Shown in pieces: positions 23,501 to 35,374 of a stretch of 64,000 nt of DNA; position 1 is the stretch's first letter; every line of letters begins with the position of its first letter. This DNA is from Castanea sativa. Taxonomy: Eukaryota; Streptophyta; Magnoliopsida; Fagales; Fagaceae. The notes under the pieces are model-generated. The model worked only from the letters and a program-made list of their open reading frames with translations, was not told the DNA's origin and searched no databases. Position numbers and translations under genes: made by a program. The stretch covers positions 24,810,390-24,874,389 of the forward strand of contig NC_134016.1 of NCBI RefSeq assembly GCF_040712315.1. Direction: 5' to 3'.

Positions 23501-24300
23501 ATTCCTTCCGATTTGGTGAGAGAACATACGGTTCACCAATCTTTGGTATGTGGCCCCTACGTTCTTCAAACCAAAGGGTATAACTTTGTAGCAGTACAAC
23601 CCTTGGTTGGTGACGAATAAGGTCTTCTCTTGATCTCCTTCATCCAAGGATTTGATTGTATCCAGAAAATGCGACCATGAAACTTAAGAGCTTGTGCCCA
23701 GCGGTTGAGTATACCAGTTGATCAATCCTTGGTAAGGGGAAGCTATCCTTCGGGCAGGCCTAGTTCAAGTCTGTGAAATCAACACACATCCTCCATTTGC
23801 CATTGCTCTTTTTTACCATTACCACGTTTGCTAGCCAATCTAGGTAGAAGACTTCCCTGATGAAACTAGCTTCTAGTAGCTTCTCTACTTCTTCCGTTAC
23901 TGCTCTGTTGCGTTCTAGTGCAAATATTCTCCTCTTCTGCTGCACAGGTCTGCATTCTGTGTTGACGTTGAGACGATGTTGTATGATCTTCCTATCAATC
24001 CCTAGCATATCCTCGTGTTTCCACACGAACACATCTTGATGATCCTATCTTCAATACTTTTAACGAATCTCCTGGGACAACCTCAACTTCTTGTAATGTT
24101 TCTAATGGTTCGGAGATGGGCTCTAGTTCCTTGATCACCCACGTGTGGTTCTCCCCAGATGCTAAGGCAGCTTGGTAGCACTCTCTTGCCAGAACTTGAT
24201 CTCCTCTGATTTCTCCTACCCCATGGGCTGTTGAAAATTTCACTTTCAAGTAATATGTTAACGTCGCTGCTCTCAGCCTGTTAAGTGCAAGTCGTCCCAA
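20516..24300 (-). pseudogene. Gypsy Pol (protease-RT-RNase H-integrase), interrupted
   Basis: In coding order (descending coordinates): the protease C-terminal part ([17 protein letters not shown] ... [10 protein letters not shown], 24300-24100); RT fingers (WLANVVMVKKSNGKWRMCVD, 23840-23770) ending at a TAG just after DFTDLN; RT palm (KTLFVTNQGLYCYKVIPFG ... VYLDDMLVK, 23620-23460); RNase H (NNETEYEALLTRLSLAKALG ... ADSQLIIGQ, 22130-21990); integrase core (VVDYFTKWVEAKPV, GVPCVIISDNGKQF, 21290-21160) and the integrase C-terminus ending WNIEHLKKYY (20520). The RT/RNase H junction is further broken by a ~450-bp tandem duplication. The RT YLDD box and integrase catalytic Asp residues are present, but many stops make it inactive. 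Confidence 0.92.
22567..23466 (-). repeat. ~449-bp tandem duplication inside pol
   Basis: The block beginning GATCAGTGC(C/T)(A/G)AACTTACTGC at 22567 recurs at 23015, and GTCCAAGTGGTTGGCTTC at 22991 recurs at 23441. The offsets of 448 and 450 bases fit a tandem duplication with small indels. It covers the RT C-terminal / RNase H-connection region and destroys colinearity of Pol. Confidence 0.88.
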
Positions 24301-24466
24301 GACGATGTTGTACGTTGAAGGGCAGTCAACTATGAGGAAGTCAATTTCCTTGGTGACCTGTGCTGGGTAAGTGCCTGCAATTACTGTTAGAGTGACGATG
24401 CCCCTAGGGACGATTTAATCCCCAGTAAAGCTTACTAGAGGAGAAGTGAAAGGCCTGATCCTTTTC

Positions 24467-25615
24467 TTATCCATTTTCATTCATTGAAACGCAGGTAAGT
24501 GGATGACATCTGCTAAGCTTCTGTTGTACCCGGTGGATGTTGAATTCCTCTACTCTGAGCATGATTACCAATGGATCGTCATGGGGTTGTCTAATGCCGC
24601 GACTGCCTCTCTCTGAGAAGATGATATCAGGTTCTTCATTCCTTGGCATCTTCACTGGAGGGAGTCGTGAATGGACACTATTTATTTCTTTCTCATGGGC
24701 TTTTTTTAAGGACTTCAGCGTTCCGCCTGCTATCAATCCTCCTATGATCGTCTTTATCTCCCCTGCAGGAGGTTTGCTATCTCCTAATTCTTGATTTTTG
24801 TCTTTATCGTCCTTCCATTGGTACCCGTTGGGCTTCGTTTTCCTAACATACTTTTGTAACTTCCCTTGCCGGATTAAAGTCTCCACCTGGTCTTTCAAAT
24901 GTCTACACTCGTTAGTGCGATGCCCATGGTCCTGGTGGAATCTATGTTACTTGTTCTTGTCTCTTCTTTCTACTGGAGCACTGATTGGCTTCAACCATTG
25001 CAAGGTGGGATCTTTCCTTATCTGCATTAGGACTTGCTCAATTGGCATTATTAGAGGGGTAAAGTTAGTGAACTTTGGCTTCCTATCTAGAAGTTCCTTC
25101 TTTTTCCCTATGGTCTGCCCAACACTTCGTGTCTTTTTCTTCTTATCGTGATTACTACTCGTTCCTTCGGCTCTCTTCCTTTTTCCTTTCATTTCTTTTG
25201 CAAGCACCGCGTCTTTTGCATTCATGTACCTTTGAGCTTTGTGGAGTAATTTTGCAACTATTTTAGGCGGGCTTTTAGTGATGGAGAAGAAAAAATTCCC
25301 GAGTAGCAACCCTACTTGGAAAGTTGTCAAGATGACTTGGTCTTCAGCTTCTTCTACTTGCAGTAACTCCTTATTGAATCGGGTCACGTACTGTCTTAGT
25401 GATTCTCCTTCTGCCTGCTGAATGTTAAGCAGATGACCAGATGTCTTCTTGTGTCTCTGTCCCCCAATGAAATGACGAACAAAGCCCTTACTGAGTTGCT
25501 CAAAATTTGCAATAGTTCCTAAAGGTATCTTGCTAAACCATACTTTGGCTGCTCCTTTCAGCGTCATTGGGAATGCCCTGCACATCACCTCGTTTGGAGT
25601 CATTTGTAGCAGCAT
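24467..25615 (-). pseudogene. Gypsy Gag and gag-pol linker, interrupted
   Basis: Frame 25615-24947 shows the retrotransposon Gag capsid pattern (LKGAAKVWFSKIPLGTIANF, LRQYVTRFNKELLQVEEA). After a stop, frame 24898-24467 continues with the linker typical of Tat elements (LKDQVETLIRQGKLQKYV, GEIKTIIGGLIAGGTLKS). Upstream, 25620-26130 is leader sequence with a few broken coding-like pieces. Gag would form the particle core; this copy is split by stops. Confidence 0.87.
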
Positions 25616-26130
25616 CAGTGCCTTGAATGATTTAATGCGATCTAAGGGATCCTTGGATTCATTTTACGATTCCAACTATGGGAGATAGAATTTTGGTGGG
25701 AGGGGATGGTTCAACACTTTAGTGGTGAATGGTGAGTCCGTCCTTCAAATCATCCCATCCAAATTCTCCCCACCTTTGTCCTTCATGGCACTTCTTAATT
25801 CGTCCATCTCCTTCCTTATGTTGCGAAGGTCATTCTCCATCTTGGAGGAATCTTCTCCAGAGGTCCTATCTCGCCCGTTGGCTTGGTTTGATTCATCTTG
25901 GAGGAATCTTTTTCATTTTGGTTTTCACCTGTTCACAAACGTTCTGCGTTTTGGGACTCCATTGTTTTTCACAGCTCTTCATTCTAGCGAGTCCGCTCTT
26001 CCACATTAGCCAGGAGGGCCTGGATTTGTTGCTGTTGCATAGCTTCTAGCTGTTGTACAATTTTTGTTTCCATCTCGTACTTCAAAGAACTCTTTCGTCA
26101 CTAGCAAAGATGGCTTGAATGATTAGCGTT

Positions 26131-26149
26131 CCCCATAGATGGCGCCAAA
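26131..26149 (-). other. Gypsy primer-binding site
   Basis: On the minus strand, just inside the 5' LTR, the sequence is TTGGCGCCATCTATGGGGA. TGGCGCC is a common start of Gypsy primer sites. I do not assign the tRNA. Confidence 0.75.
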
Positions 26150-26150
26150 C

Positions 26151-26612
26151 TGATGATGCAAGAAATCAGCAGTTGAGCTTCTCGTCGTAGCGGATGGACG
26201 AAGTTGTGATTGGTGTCATCTCTGTTGGAGGAAAACCTGCAAAATGAACTAAGTAGAAGAGTAACACGCCGGTGTAGCGTCAGCCAAACCGCCTCCGATG
26301 CTTAAGTCAGTAAAGGAGAAAGATTTTAGAGAGAATTGACTAGAGAGTGATTTTTGTAGAGTATTTATGTGTACCTTTAACTTCTGTTGCTTTATCTTTT
26401 ATAGTTGTGTGCCTCATTAATGGGTGGTGAATAACTGTATTTATGCTCAACGGCTAGTGCATTACAAAATCTTTGTCTGACTTCACAACTCATTTTGTGA
26501 CCGTTGCTCCGTCCGTTACTTTTTTCATTACTAAGCGTAGTAAATGCGTGCCATCTTCTCTTGGTTAATGACGATCTTAGCTAAATGACGATCATAAATT
26601 TCTAACTCATCA
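26151..26612 (-). repeat. Gypsy 5' LTR
   Basis: 462 bp, upstream of gag on the coding strand, with ends TGATGATG and ACTCATCA. It is bounded by the primer site on one side and the AGTAC target duplication on the other. Confidence 0.88.
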
Positions 26613-26757
26613 AGTACCATCATATATTTGGGATGGTATTGTAGCACAATTGTAAATTTTTTTGGGTTTACAAGTCCGGGTAATGGGGCGTTTGGGGGGT
26701 TTGATTGTAAAATATACTAACATATGCCATATACCAGTGCGGGTGCGAATGCTCTAA

Positions 26758-27330
26758 GGTATCTCCAAATATAAAAGGCATTAGTCAATACTCAATACCT
26801 TATTTATTCCAAATCCCCCCCCCCCATGAACTCTACAATTAAGAGATTGTTGAAGAGATAAACACATTAGAGAGAGATTTGAGTAAATATATAACATATA
26901 GAGACACCGCTTGACTCAAAAGGCTTAAGTCCAATGGGTATTAGCTCAACTATGTTATATTAACTGCTCATTCTTCTCAGAATTATGTAATGTGGAACTT
27001 TACTCACACGTATGTATACACCTAATAATAGAAATATATATTAATTAGGAGGCTAGGATTTCTCCTTATAGTGGCTGTTACATACGTTAGGGAGGTAATA
27101 GTGAAGGTGTAAAGGCAATGCTATTCTACAAGATTTCCTTCAAGGGCCATTGTTTGACTATAGTATAGAAAGTGAGATTTGCCGTTTGCTATATTGACTT
27201 CGAGACTCAAAATGCCTTATTTTATCCACTTTTGAACAAAAACATCACTACCGCATTATTTTTCTTGGATGATTCTTTCAAGTTTTGCAAGTACTTCCAA
27301 ACAAAATTTTTTGAATAAGATTACACATAC
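26758..27330. other. AT-rich spacer between the Harbinger-type element and the MULE
   Basis: Nothing recognised apart from a short poly-C run near 26816-26824. It ends at the MULE target duplication TGAACTACA (27331-27339). Confidence 0.5.
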
Positions 27331-27339
27331 TGAACTACA

Positions 27340-27815
27340 GGCCAAAATGGCCATTTACCACCTTTTTTCAAAATTTTTAGCCAAAAAACACTGTTTCGAA
27401 AATAATTGGTGATCTACCACTTTTTCCAGTACTCGAGCTTGGTGAGCTCGAGTACCGGATTTTCTAGTTCCACCGTGGCATGCCAGCATGGCATTTCGAA
27501 TTTAAAAAATGAGCTTAGTACTCGAGTTTCGTGAACTCGAGTACCGTATAGTGTGGTACCCGAGTCCACTAAACTCGGGTACCAATCTGGGTTGGCCGTA
27601 ATTTATTGAGTGTATCATGCCATTTGATACTCAAGTTTCGTGGACCCGGGTACTGTTAACATAGTACCCGAGTCCATGAAACTCGAGTATCAATCTAGGT
27701 TGGCCGCCACTTATTCAGCGTATCATGCCATTTGATACTCGAGCTTCGTGGACTCGGGTACTGTGTTAACAGTACCCGGGTCCACGAAGCTCGAGTATCA
27801 ATCTGTGTTGGCCTT
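27340..27815 (+). repeat. MULE left terminal inverted repeat
   Basis: About 90 bp of AT-rich end sequence (ACCACCTTTTTTCAAAATTT, AACACTGTTTCG, GATCTACCACTTTTT) is followed by several short palindromes of the form (G)TACTCGAG...CTCGAGTAC or the CCCGAG/CTCGGG variant. These are separated by conserved links such as CCACCGTGGCATGCCAGCAT and GGTTGGCC. The same elements occur in the same order, inverted, at the right end. Confidence 0.85.
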
Positions 27816-28048
27816 AATTTCTGGAGTGTTTTAATCATGCAGCTCGAATTTTTACGTCCATTTGCATGAGGTTCTCGCTTATTACACACTCTTAAAATCC
27901 ATTTGATTTTTAGTGAACATTTTTTAGTGCTCTTTATTTAGGAAAGAGTTAATGAGGTGCTGCCATCTCCAGGCTCCCGGGTTTGTACGGGAAGACATCA
28001 CATAATGGAGAGTGGAGAAGTGTAGGGGAAAATCTCTCCAAGTTGTGG

Positions 28049-28428
28049 TGTGTAAGCTAGCTTTAGGATCAATCTATGATATTTGGCATCGGAGAAATGC
28101 AATTATCCTTGGAAAGGGCATTTTGAAATATGAAGGCTCTCTCTCGAACAGAGTCATTGCAATACTTGGAGTTTCAGCTTGAAGATTTTGCAGTGCATTT
28201 CTTAAATGGGGTTTGTTTAGATTTTGGTTACAGGTAGGGTGGTTTTACAAAGGCTACCTCTTCCTTATGTGTGTTTTTTGTCCTTTACTGTGACATGCAA
28301 TTGTATAGCTGCTCTTTACTAGGACTAGGAGTTCTTTTGCTCTGTGAGTTGAGATAGTAACTGTACATTGTTTTTTAGTTTTTAGTAGTTTATAAATATA
28401 TTTCTCATTCATCTTTAAAAAAAAAGCA
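28049..28428 (+). pseudogene. LINE reverse-transcriptase C-terminal remnant
   Basis: About 28066-28180 translates as KLALGSIYDIWHRRNAII, resembling the zinc-binding C-terminal region of plant LINE reverse transcriptases (consensus like LAATVYHIWRERN). The upstream frame has stops. The segment ends near 28428 in an A-run after TTCTCATTCATCTTT, consistent with a LINE 3' end. It is a short 5'-truncated, dead copy nested in the MULE. Similarity is weak but patterned. Confidence 0.5.
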
Positions 28429-28759
28429 TCGAAAGGAACATCTAGAATGCAAAAAGCGATTTCAAAGATAAAACTAACATATGCATGGCTGATCCACATC
28501 AAGATTATCACATATCTTGCAATCTTCTTTGTCACACAATTCCTTTTGCCTAAAATGATGTGAATATAAAAATCCATGTAAGAAAAATCACCTGTCGTGG
28601 AAGATAATTGAAGTAAGAAGTGAAAGGATTCTGTTGTTTTTAAATGACCAAAACAAGGAGAATGAATAAAAATTGGTTCTTGTACAAGTCAGCTATCTTC
28701 TTGGTATGCAGAACAGAAGATTATATAAATATTACTAGCAAACCTTTTTGATACTCTAT

Positions 28760-31700
28760 TTTGTGATAATAATATGGTTCTTATACAAGTCAACTATCTT
28801 CTTGGTCTGTAGAGAAGTCAGGCTCTTCTGGCTTAAACAACAGGCATTTTGTATTCTTCCTCATTATGAAATTGCTTGTGAAGTGAAACATTGCGAGGAA
28901 CAGAATTTGGATCAACAATTGACTCTGACAAAGATTTTCTTCCAGAACCATGTTGTTCAATGGCCGATGCTAGATTTTGTCAGGCAACATCAGAGCTGCT
29001 GTTACTTTTCCAGTGGTAGATCTTTGTCCCTTGGATGATTCACTCTTTTCCATTAGTAGGACCTCAACCTGCAACAAAACAACAAATGGTTAGAAAATAA
29101 TCATTAGTCAATGATCGAATGCAAGTCAACAAATGCGCAAATACATGATTTCTATATCCAACCTGATTTGACGGCTCCTTTTTGGATCCCCCAAAGGCAA
29201 CAAGAAAATCCTTTTCCTTGTGCTGTACAAGAACTAGGCTGAAACCCTGAGAATACAACAATCTTTAGACAAATAATTTCATCTTGCCAAGAAGAATGCT
29301 ACTAAGACTACACACATCATTTCAAAATGATATCAAATAACAAATATCATAGCAACTATGGACTAATCACATCGGCTCAGGCAACCCATAAGGTCAAATG
29401 TCATCTTTATGCAGTATTCCCATAAGCTCAATAGTGAAAGTGAAAGCCATACAAAGGCTATGCACAATTTGAGATGGCATTAGCTTACCACGAGGGTGTG
29501 GCATCAATATGGACTTCCCGACGTAAAGCTTAAAGCCAGAATATTAGCTTTTAGTTCCAATGTTAAACTAACAGCTAAAATGGATGATAAGTTTTGACTA
29601 ATTTGAAAAAGTAATCAAAGAACCAATAGATAAATCCAAGCCTTCAAGGATAAAATAGAAAGTTCATGGATTTACGGCCATTAAAAAGTGTATTACTTTT
29701 ATAGAGATATCAAAAAAATAAATTGATGCATAAGTTTGGCACATCATATGGCATGAGGCTAGCATTTAAAAGATTTGCGATACTTGATGATGCAAAGAAC
29801 AAAATCTATATGACTCACCTTGTTGGTGGTGATGGAAGATGGCAGTGATGCAACAGCCACAGACCACTCAACCTTTAAAACATCAAAGACCACATGTCCT
29901 GGAATAATTATAAATAAAAAGTTCATAAATGAATGTTAAAAAACAATTAGTGAAACTAGAAAATTGCTCAAAGCTGCACTGCATTTGATCCACATCAGAA
30001 CTCAACTCCCAGGCTAGTGAGACATTGAAGATTGCTCAAAGCTGCAAAGCAGGACAGCTATGGACCTCACCACTTTAGTCTCAGCAAAACATATTGTGTA
30101 AGCTGCCTTAAGAGTTAAGAGTTAGGTTGTACATTATGTAACTATACATGGTATCCCCTATTTAGATCATTCTTTCTAACAAATTGCAATTGAACAAGGA
30201 AGGACACACAGATGTGATATACCTTATCTAAAGTGCTTTTTGACATTTTTGGTCCCCGATAAAAGCCTGGCATGGGTGTAGCTTTGAAGTTAAGACTCTG
30301 TCTTAACATTCTGATTTCTGCCTCTTTTTGCTCCTGTGTCAAGCATAGGGAGTTCAGACATGCCATTTGTGTAGACTGAATAAAGTAATCTTCTGATGAA
30401 CTAATGACGGTATTGTTTGAGAACATCTTTGAAACTGTATTATTCATTATGAGAAAGTGCAGCTATAGAACAAACTATGATGGAAAGGAAAGACATGCCC
30501 TTTTTAAAGAGAACTACTAAAGTAAGTGTACCTTTGATTTTGATTGAAGGCGTGTCTTCTCTACCTCTTTAGCATTAGACTTTTCCTCCAATTTCTTTAA
30601 AAACTAAAAATAACCAAATATGAGGTCAGTAGAAGACAACATTGAAACTTCATCAAGATATAGAAAGAAATTATGTGCTTGCATAATAAAGATTTTATTT
30701 GGGGGGAGGGGGGGATCATGTTGGTTTTAATGGGTACCTCCTTTCTTTTTTCTGCCCTTTCATCACTTTTCAAGCCAAAAGAAGAAGGGGCTGCCTTAAT
30801 ACTTCTTTTATCCACACCGCCTGCTTTAAGTGACCTACTCCAGCATAGCAATGCAATATTGAACTTTCCATAATAGTGGATCAAAGATTTCAAAATTCAA
30901 CTGAGCAGCCCTAATAATTTTATTAATGCAAAACAAATCAAGGAACTATAATTTGGTGATTTGCGTAACAGCAGGCTAAAGGCATTCAAAAGTATTCTTT
31001 CAGAATTGTTTCTTTATTGAATTGGAATGAATTGATGAATCTGATGAATTATTTTTCACATTATGCTTAGTTCATTTAGACCTTTGTTAAAAGGAAATTT
31101 ATGTACATTGATATGAACAAAAGCCGTGCCACACGTAGATCAATGTTGGACAGACAAGAAACAAAATTTTCATAGAAAGGAGATAATTAGAGTGAGAACA
31201 TTGAGATAATTGAATTAAAAGACAAAAATGGATAGAATTGAATCTCCTTGTTTTGGTGAGGAAGTGGCAGCACCTACAGTTAAGACTGGACAATCAATAT
31301 AATTGGACGCTAACAATCACATATAAAATATGAGAAACTCTTCATATCTCACCCCCTATTCCACTTGCACTACCCTCCTTGTTCCGTTTTTGTTTAGCTT
31401 AGATAAAATAATCGGTTCAAACCAAAAACTAATTAACTAGGACATAGTGATAGTAAACATATAGAACCAAACAGTGTTAAAATTCAAGTATCACATGGAC
31501 TTAAGCCAAAATAAACTACAATACATGATTACATAGCAGTATGCAATGGAAAATAGTGTGGAGCCAAAACATTACCCTCCATTCTCTTTTTGTGGAGTAA
31601 TAGAAGTGCAAACCATTGGTTCTGTCCCCTTTGTAGCCACCTATTCAAAAAAAGAAAGTTCCACAAATCTCAGGGGAGGACACCATTGGTTATATGCATT

Positions 31701-32111
31701 ATGCTTGATTCAAGGGAGGACAAAGAAGTGCACACAAATCTCAACTGACATACATACAGGGGAGTGGCATTAAAAAACTTCTGCAGGGTGCAAACCATGG
31801 TGCACACCAACCTTTTGCACCCACAAAATAACAATTGTTCATACGTCTTTGCTTGAGCAGTGGGTGTTCATAGATCCTCAGAAATAGAACCCTAAATTTT
31901 CTCATCCATTACATACAATATCCCAATATTGAAAATTCTCAAATAAAAAACAATTCAGCTACAAAACAAACCAAAACAAAATAGTAGTTGAGACATATAA
32001 TAATACCAGACTATGGCCCTTGCAAGCAGGAATCTTTAGTGGCAGACTGCTTGGTGACAAGTAAATCTTTGATGATGTTGTTGACCAGGTAAATCTATCA
32101 AAATCAAGCAC
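28760..32111 (-). pseudogene. Kelch-type acyl-CoA-binding protein gene fragment (ACBP4/5/6-like)
   Basis: Exons in descending order: 32007-32111 (VLDFDRFTWSTTSSKIYL ... ACKGHSLV, kelch motif), about 29820-29898 (WSVAVASLPSSITTNK), about 29163-29250 (FSLVLVQHKEKDFLVAFGG, SKKEPSNQ) and about 28800-29070 (VEVLLMEKSESSK, then NLASAIEQHGSGRKSLSES and NVSLHKQFHN). This matches the kelch and post-kelch part of plant kelch acyl-CoA-binding proteins, which bind acyl-CoA esters in the cytosol. The N-terminal acyl-CoA-binding domain and the C-terminal coiled coil are absent. A TGA interrupts the last exon just before QNLASAIEQ. Exon/intron structure is kept, so it was captured as genomic DNA. Exons of an unrelated TPX2-type gene lie between its exons. 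Confidence 0.78.
30225..30870 (-). pseudogene. TPX2/WVD2-like (WDL) gene fragment
   Basis: Three exon-like pieces in descending order: about 30737-30870 (IKAAPSSFGLKSDERAEKRK), about 30532-30602 (FLKKLEEKSNAKEVEKTRLQ) followed by a GT donor, and about 30225-30345 (QEQKEAEIRMLRQSLNFKAT then PMPGFYRGP). These are the charged KLEEK / AEIRMLRQSL.FKATPMP.FY signatures of the TPX2 C-terminal domain in plant WVD2-like microtubule-binding proteins. Only this domain is present. The pieces lie between exons of the kelch-ACBP fragment, giving a chimeric arrangement on one strand. The family call is strong; the family member is not determined. Confidence 0.78.
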
Positions 32112-32725
32112 CTGAAAATACACGTGAAAAATAATAACATGTATATCATGCATTTATGGTATGAAACTAAATTAAAAATCTAATTTAATCAATTACTTTG
32201 ATGTTAAACATAAATAATCTGGTGTCCTCCCCCCCACCCCCCTCTCCTTTTTTTGAACAACTTAAATCTATTGGTGTTGCCACTTTGAATGTAAAGTTTT
32301 TAAGGAAAAAGGAACATTCCCTACCTGTACATCATCCAATAATCCATTCCCAGATTCACCACCAACCACTATCAAACTTAGCGTACCTAGTCCGCGAGAC
32401 CACCACTCGTCAAGGCCTCGTTCCGCTTAAGGCATGTTCTTCGGTTATGCCCCCCTTGGTCACACAACCCGCATTGCACCTTCCTCCCCCCCTCCTTCCA
32501 TGGTGTGGTTCTAGGCCGTTTCCCGCCCTCGTCCATCTCATTCCTGATTCATGTTGAGACAGGGCGACCTTTCTCTCGGATCAATTGGGGGTTAGGGAGG
32601 ACCCTTCGAGATTCTTTAGGATCCGACCATGATAATTTATCTTTCAACGCAGGGAAAATGGGAGCATAGCTCCGGAACAATGCATCCACGCTATAACATA
32701 GGTCAATGTACTGTTCTGCATCATG
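32112..32725. other. Spacer between cargo and transposase
   Basis: No gene recognised. The GC-rich stretch 32380-32640 has no motif I can name. It may be 3' flank of the transposase gene. Confidence 0.4.
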
Positions 32726-35374
32726 TCAATACCTAATACAAACTGCAATGACATGTGAACACGGTATCTTATACAATTTCCATTTCTGACATGTGCAAGT
32801 TCTTTGCAGCAGATTAACTCCATGTGTGTGATCCCCATGTCCAGCAGTCCCTGGATTATGCGGTGTATCTACTTGATATGATTGTTGTTGCGCGCTCAAT
32901 CTCGTCACCCTGTGATGCTCTACCTTCTCCTTATTTCTCATGAAGATATCCAAGGCATATTTACACCATTTTTTTTCCTGAATTCAACTGCTCTATGCTC
33001 TTATTGTGACGATCATCAAAATAAGCATTCAGTTTGAACCATGTGTATTTCACCATTGCTGTAATGGGTAGGCTACGAGCACCCTTTAGAAAACCATTAA
33101 AGCACTTAGAGACATTTGTAGTCATCACCCCATAACGGTAACCCTCGTCAAAAGTTAGAGCCCATTTCTCTTTCGGCACATCCTTCAGATATTGGTGCAC
33201 ATCTCGGTTCACATTCTCAATTAAATCGAATGTGGCATTGAACTTTCGCTCCTGGGTAGCACTTGCTGCCCTCCATACTAGATTCTTTAAAGTTTCATTG
33301 TTCCATCTAGTGTTCACGTTACTGCATAGATGACGAAGGCAGTAACGATGTTCTATCATGGGAGGCTGCAAATAGTCTCGATTAGTGTCTCTGAAGATAG
33401 CTTGTATCCCAGGGTGTCTGTCAGATATGACACACAGGTGTCTCCGGTCAGCAACACACCTTCTTATACAAGCCAAGAACCAACCCCAAGTCTCTGTGCT
33501 CTCGCTCTCGACAACGGCGAAGGCTAGTGGATAAATCTTATTATTAGCATCTGTCGCCATTGCAATCATCAATTTCCCTTTATATTTTCCATAGAGGTGG
33601 GTTGCATCAATACTAATCACAGGCCTACAGTTCTTGAACCCAATAATACATGGACGAAACGCCCAAAATACGGACTTGAATGTACAGGTTCCCTGTTCAT
33701 AATTATCGTTCACTAATAACTTATACTTTGTACCCGGACTTGCATCCTTAAGTCCTGCCAAAAAACGCGGCAACTCTGCATAAGACTCCTTAAAATCCCC
33801 GTATATATCTGCAACGGCCTTTTGTTTGGCATCCCAAACCTTGTATGTGAACCATAATGATTACGTTAGAAATGAATAGAAGTTAAATAATTATAGTTGA
33901 TGAAAACAAATCAAGACTTGTAAGGCTATAAGATGAAGATAATATTTCTTTCTCTTTATTCCTTTGTTCTTTTCTTTTTTTCAATTTCATTTTTCATAAC
34001 ATCAGGTATTCATGGGTTTTGGGAAAAAATATCATGCTTATACTTCCATGAAGACTGATGTCTCTACATTGTATTGAAAAAAGAATGCAAGTTAAAGAAT
34101 ACCTTGTAGTGAGATACTTCGTGTTTTAAGTCTGCCAAAGCAACGTGGCGTAAGTTCTTTATCTTATACGCGGGGTCTTCTCGCATATAGCGCTCAAGTA
34201 CGTATGCTAGGAACACCGAATCAATCATCCGACCATCATGAGCATTCTGAATTTTGTCGCATGTGTGGGGGCCCTTGCATTTTGCAATCTTCCAGACATT
34301 GTCTCCCTTGCAACAGATCGCACGGACTGACCATGGACAGGAATCATCCTCACAACTCACCATAAGCCTCTCTGAGTCCGAATGCCCAGTTTTGAACTTA
34401 AAATTCTCTCGCAGTGCGTACCAAGTCAACGCATGTCGCACCACAAATTTAGTCGTGAAGACCATTCCTTTCATTAGCTACTCCCCAGGCGTCCAACTTG
34501 ATACTTCCTCTTGCATAATCGGTGATGGATCAAACATATTATCCCAAGTGTTTTTGGTGAACCATTCCGGTGTAGGATCGGGACCAGGGCATGTGTCTCT
34601 ATTCTCTTCTACAACCACATCCTCGATATGATCAACATCCTCGTGTTCACCCATGGTATCTAGGAGCTCCTCGAAGTCATCCCTAGTAACATCAATATGG
34701 GTTGCATCGTCACCAAGTCCGTGATCACCTTCACTTTCAGATGTGCCCCCATGCAGCTCATCATGAGATAAATGCTCTCCTGCATGCACTTCCTAGGGCC
34801 CTTACTCCTCCTCAATGTGTGAAGCATGGGGAAATGTTTACCACGGTTTAGTACCATACCCATCTCCTGTGTTTTTTGCACACCCTTGATAAGACTGTAA
34901 TGGTATTGAGTCAATGTGCTCATCTACAGTTCCATCCAAAACAGTATGTTGTGAACCCTCTCCAACCTCTACTATGGTGGTCTCAACAGTGACATAGAGA
35001 TCCGAACCAACAAATCCTTTCACCACCATTTGCTCAACAATTTCCCACATCATCTTCACTTGGGCGGCACTCAATAATTGTAGTGAATTGTAGAAAAAAT
35101 GGGTGTCTAGAACCCGTTGAGGTGCTCGATACACAATGGAAATGTTATGCCTAGAGTGATCTAACCTCATCACCTTCAATATTCTTTGTTGCAATTTCAT
35201 AAGGCCTATCCCACGCTTCACCCTAACACAATTTTGCTTTTGGTTCGAGCCTTGGTATGACAACCCATGCAAGTCATGATAATACATCTCTCCATCGTAG
35301 TACACATAGAAAAAGTGAAAATCCATCACCGACATGTTATTAACAATATAAAAGTTGTCATAATGTATAACCAC
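32726..35374 (-). pseudogene. mudrA-like: MUDRA-type MULE transposase, broken
   Basis: Coding order: an N-terminal domain (35374-34838, VMDFHFFYVYYDGEMYYHDL); an acidic linker (34789-34480); a MuDR-type DNA-binding zinc domain (34474-34103, FVVRHALTWYALRENFKFK, CEDDSCPWSVRAICC, THTCDK-like HTCDK); an intron with GT-AG ends (33840-34102); the MULE catalytic domain (33839-32961, PVISIDATHLYGKYKG, CVISDRHPGIQAIFRD, HRYCLRHLCSN); and a SWIM zinc finger (CTCQKWKLYKIPCSHVIAVC, about 32735-32795). Breaks: stops near 34838-34790, a TAG at 34478-34480, and a frameshift at an A-run (about 32968-32975) just before the SWIM part, where the family sequence continues in another frame. It would act in the nucleus on the element ends. 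As read, no full protein can be made. Confidence 0.9.

Larger units (their letters stand above)
16004..26612 (-). mobile_element. Ty3/Gypsy LTR retrotransposon, Tat lineage, decayed
   Basis: A 10.6-kb element with 464- and 462-bp LTRs, minus-strand gag and pol, and a long 3' region (16468-20500) holding an oppositely oriented ORF and a minisatellite. LTR ends are TGATGATG...ACTCATCA, with one G-to-A change in the left copy's start. The target duplication is AATAC (15999-16003) against AGTAC (26613-26617), 4 of 5 matching. The Tat assignment rests on Pol similarity and on the extra antisense ORF between pol and the 3' LTR, known from Tat-lineage elements such as Grande and Retand. Many stops show it is dead. 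Confidence 0.9.
15294..26754. mobile_element. Harbinger-type large MITE interrupted by the Gypsy element
   Basis: The right end reads, reverse-complemented, GAGCATTCGCACCCGCAC and is followed by TAA (26755-26757), the same style of terminus as the 0.9-kb family elsewhere in this window. The left end is diverged, best placed at about 15294 after TAA. The uninterrupted element would be about 850 bp: 15294-15998 plus 26618-26754. It shares the family layout of AT-rich ends, a CT/GA-rich zone and a more GC-rich core (about 15700-15930). ATTGTAGCAC-type motifs lie on both sides of the Gypsy insertion. The left boundary is uncertain. Confidence 0.42.
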
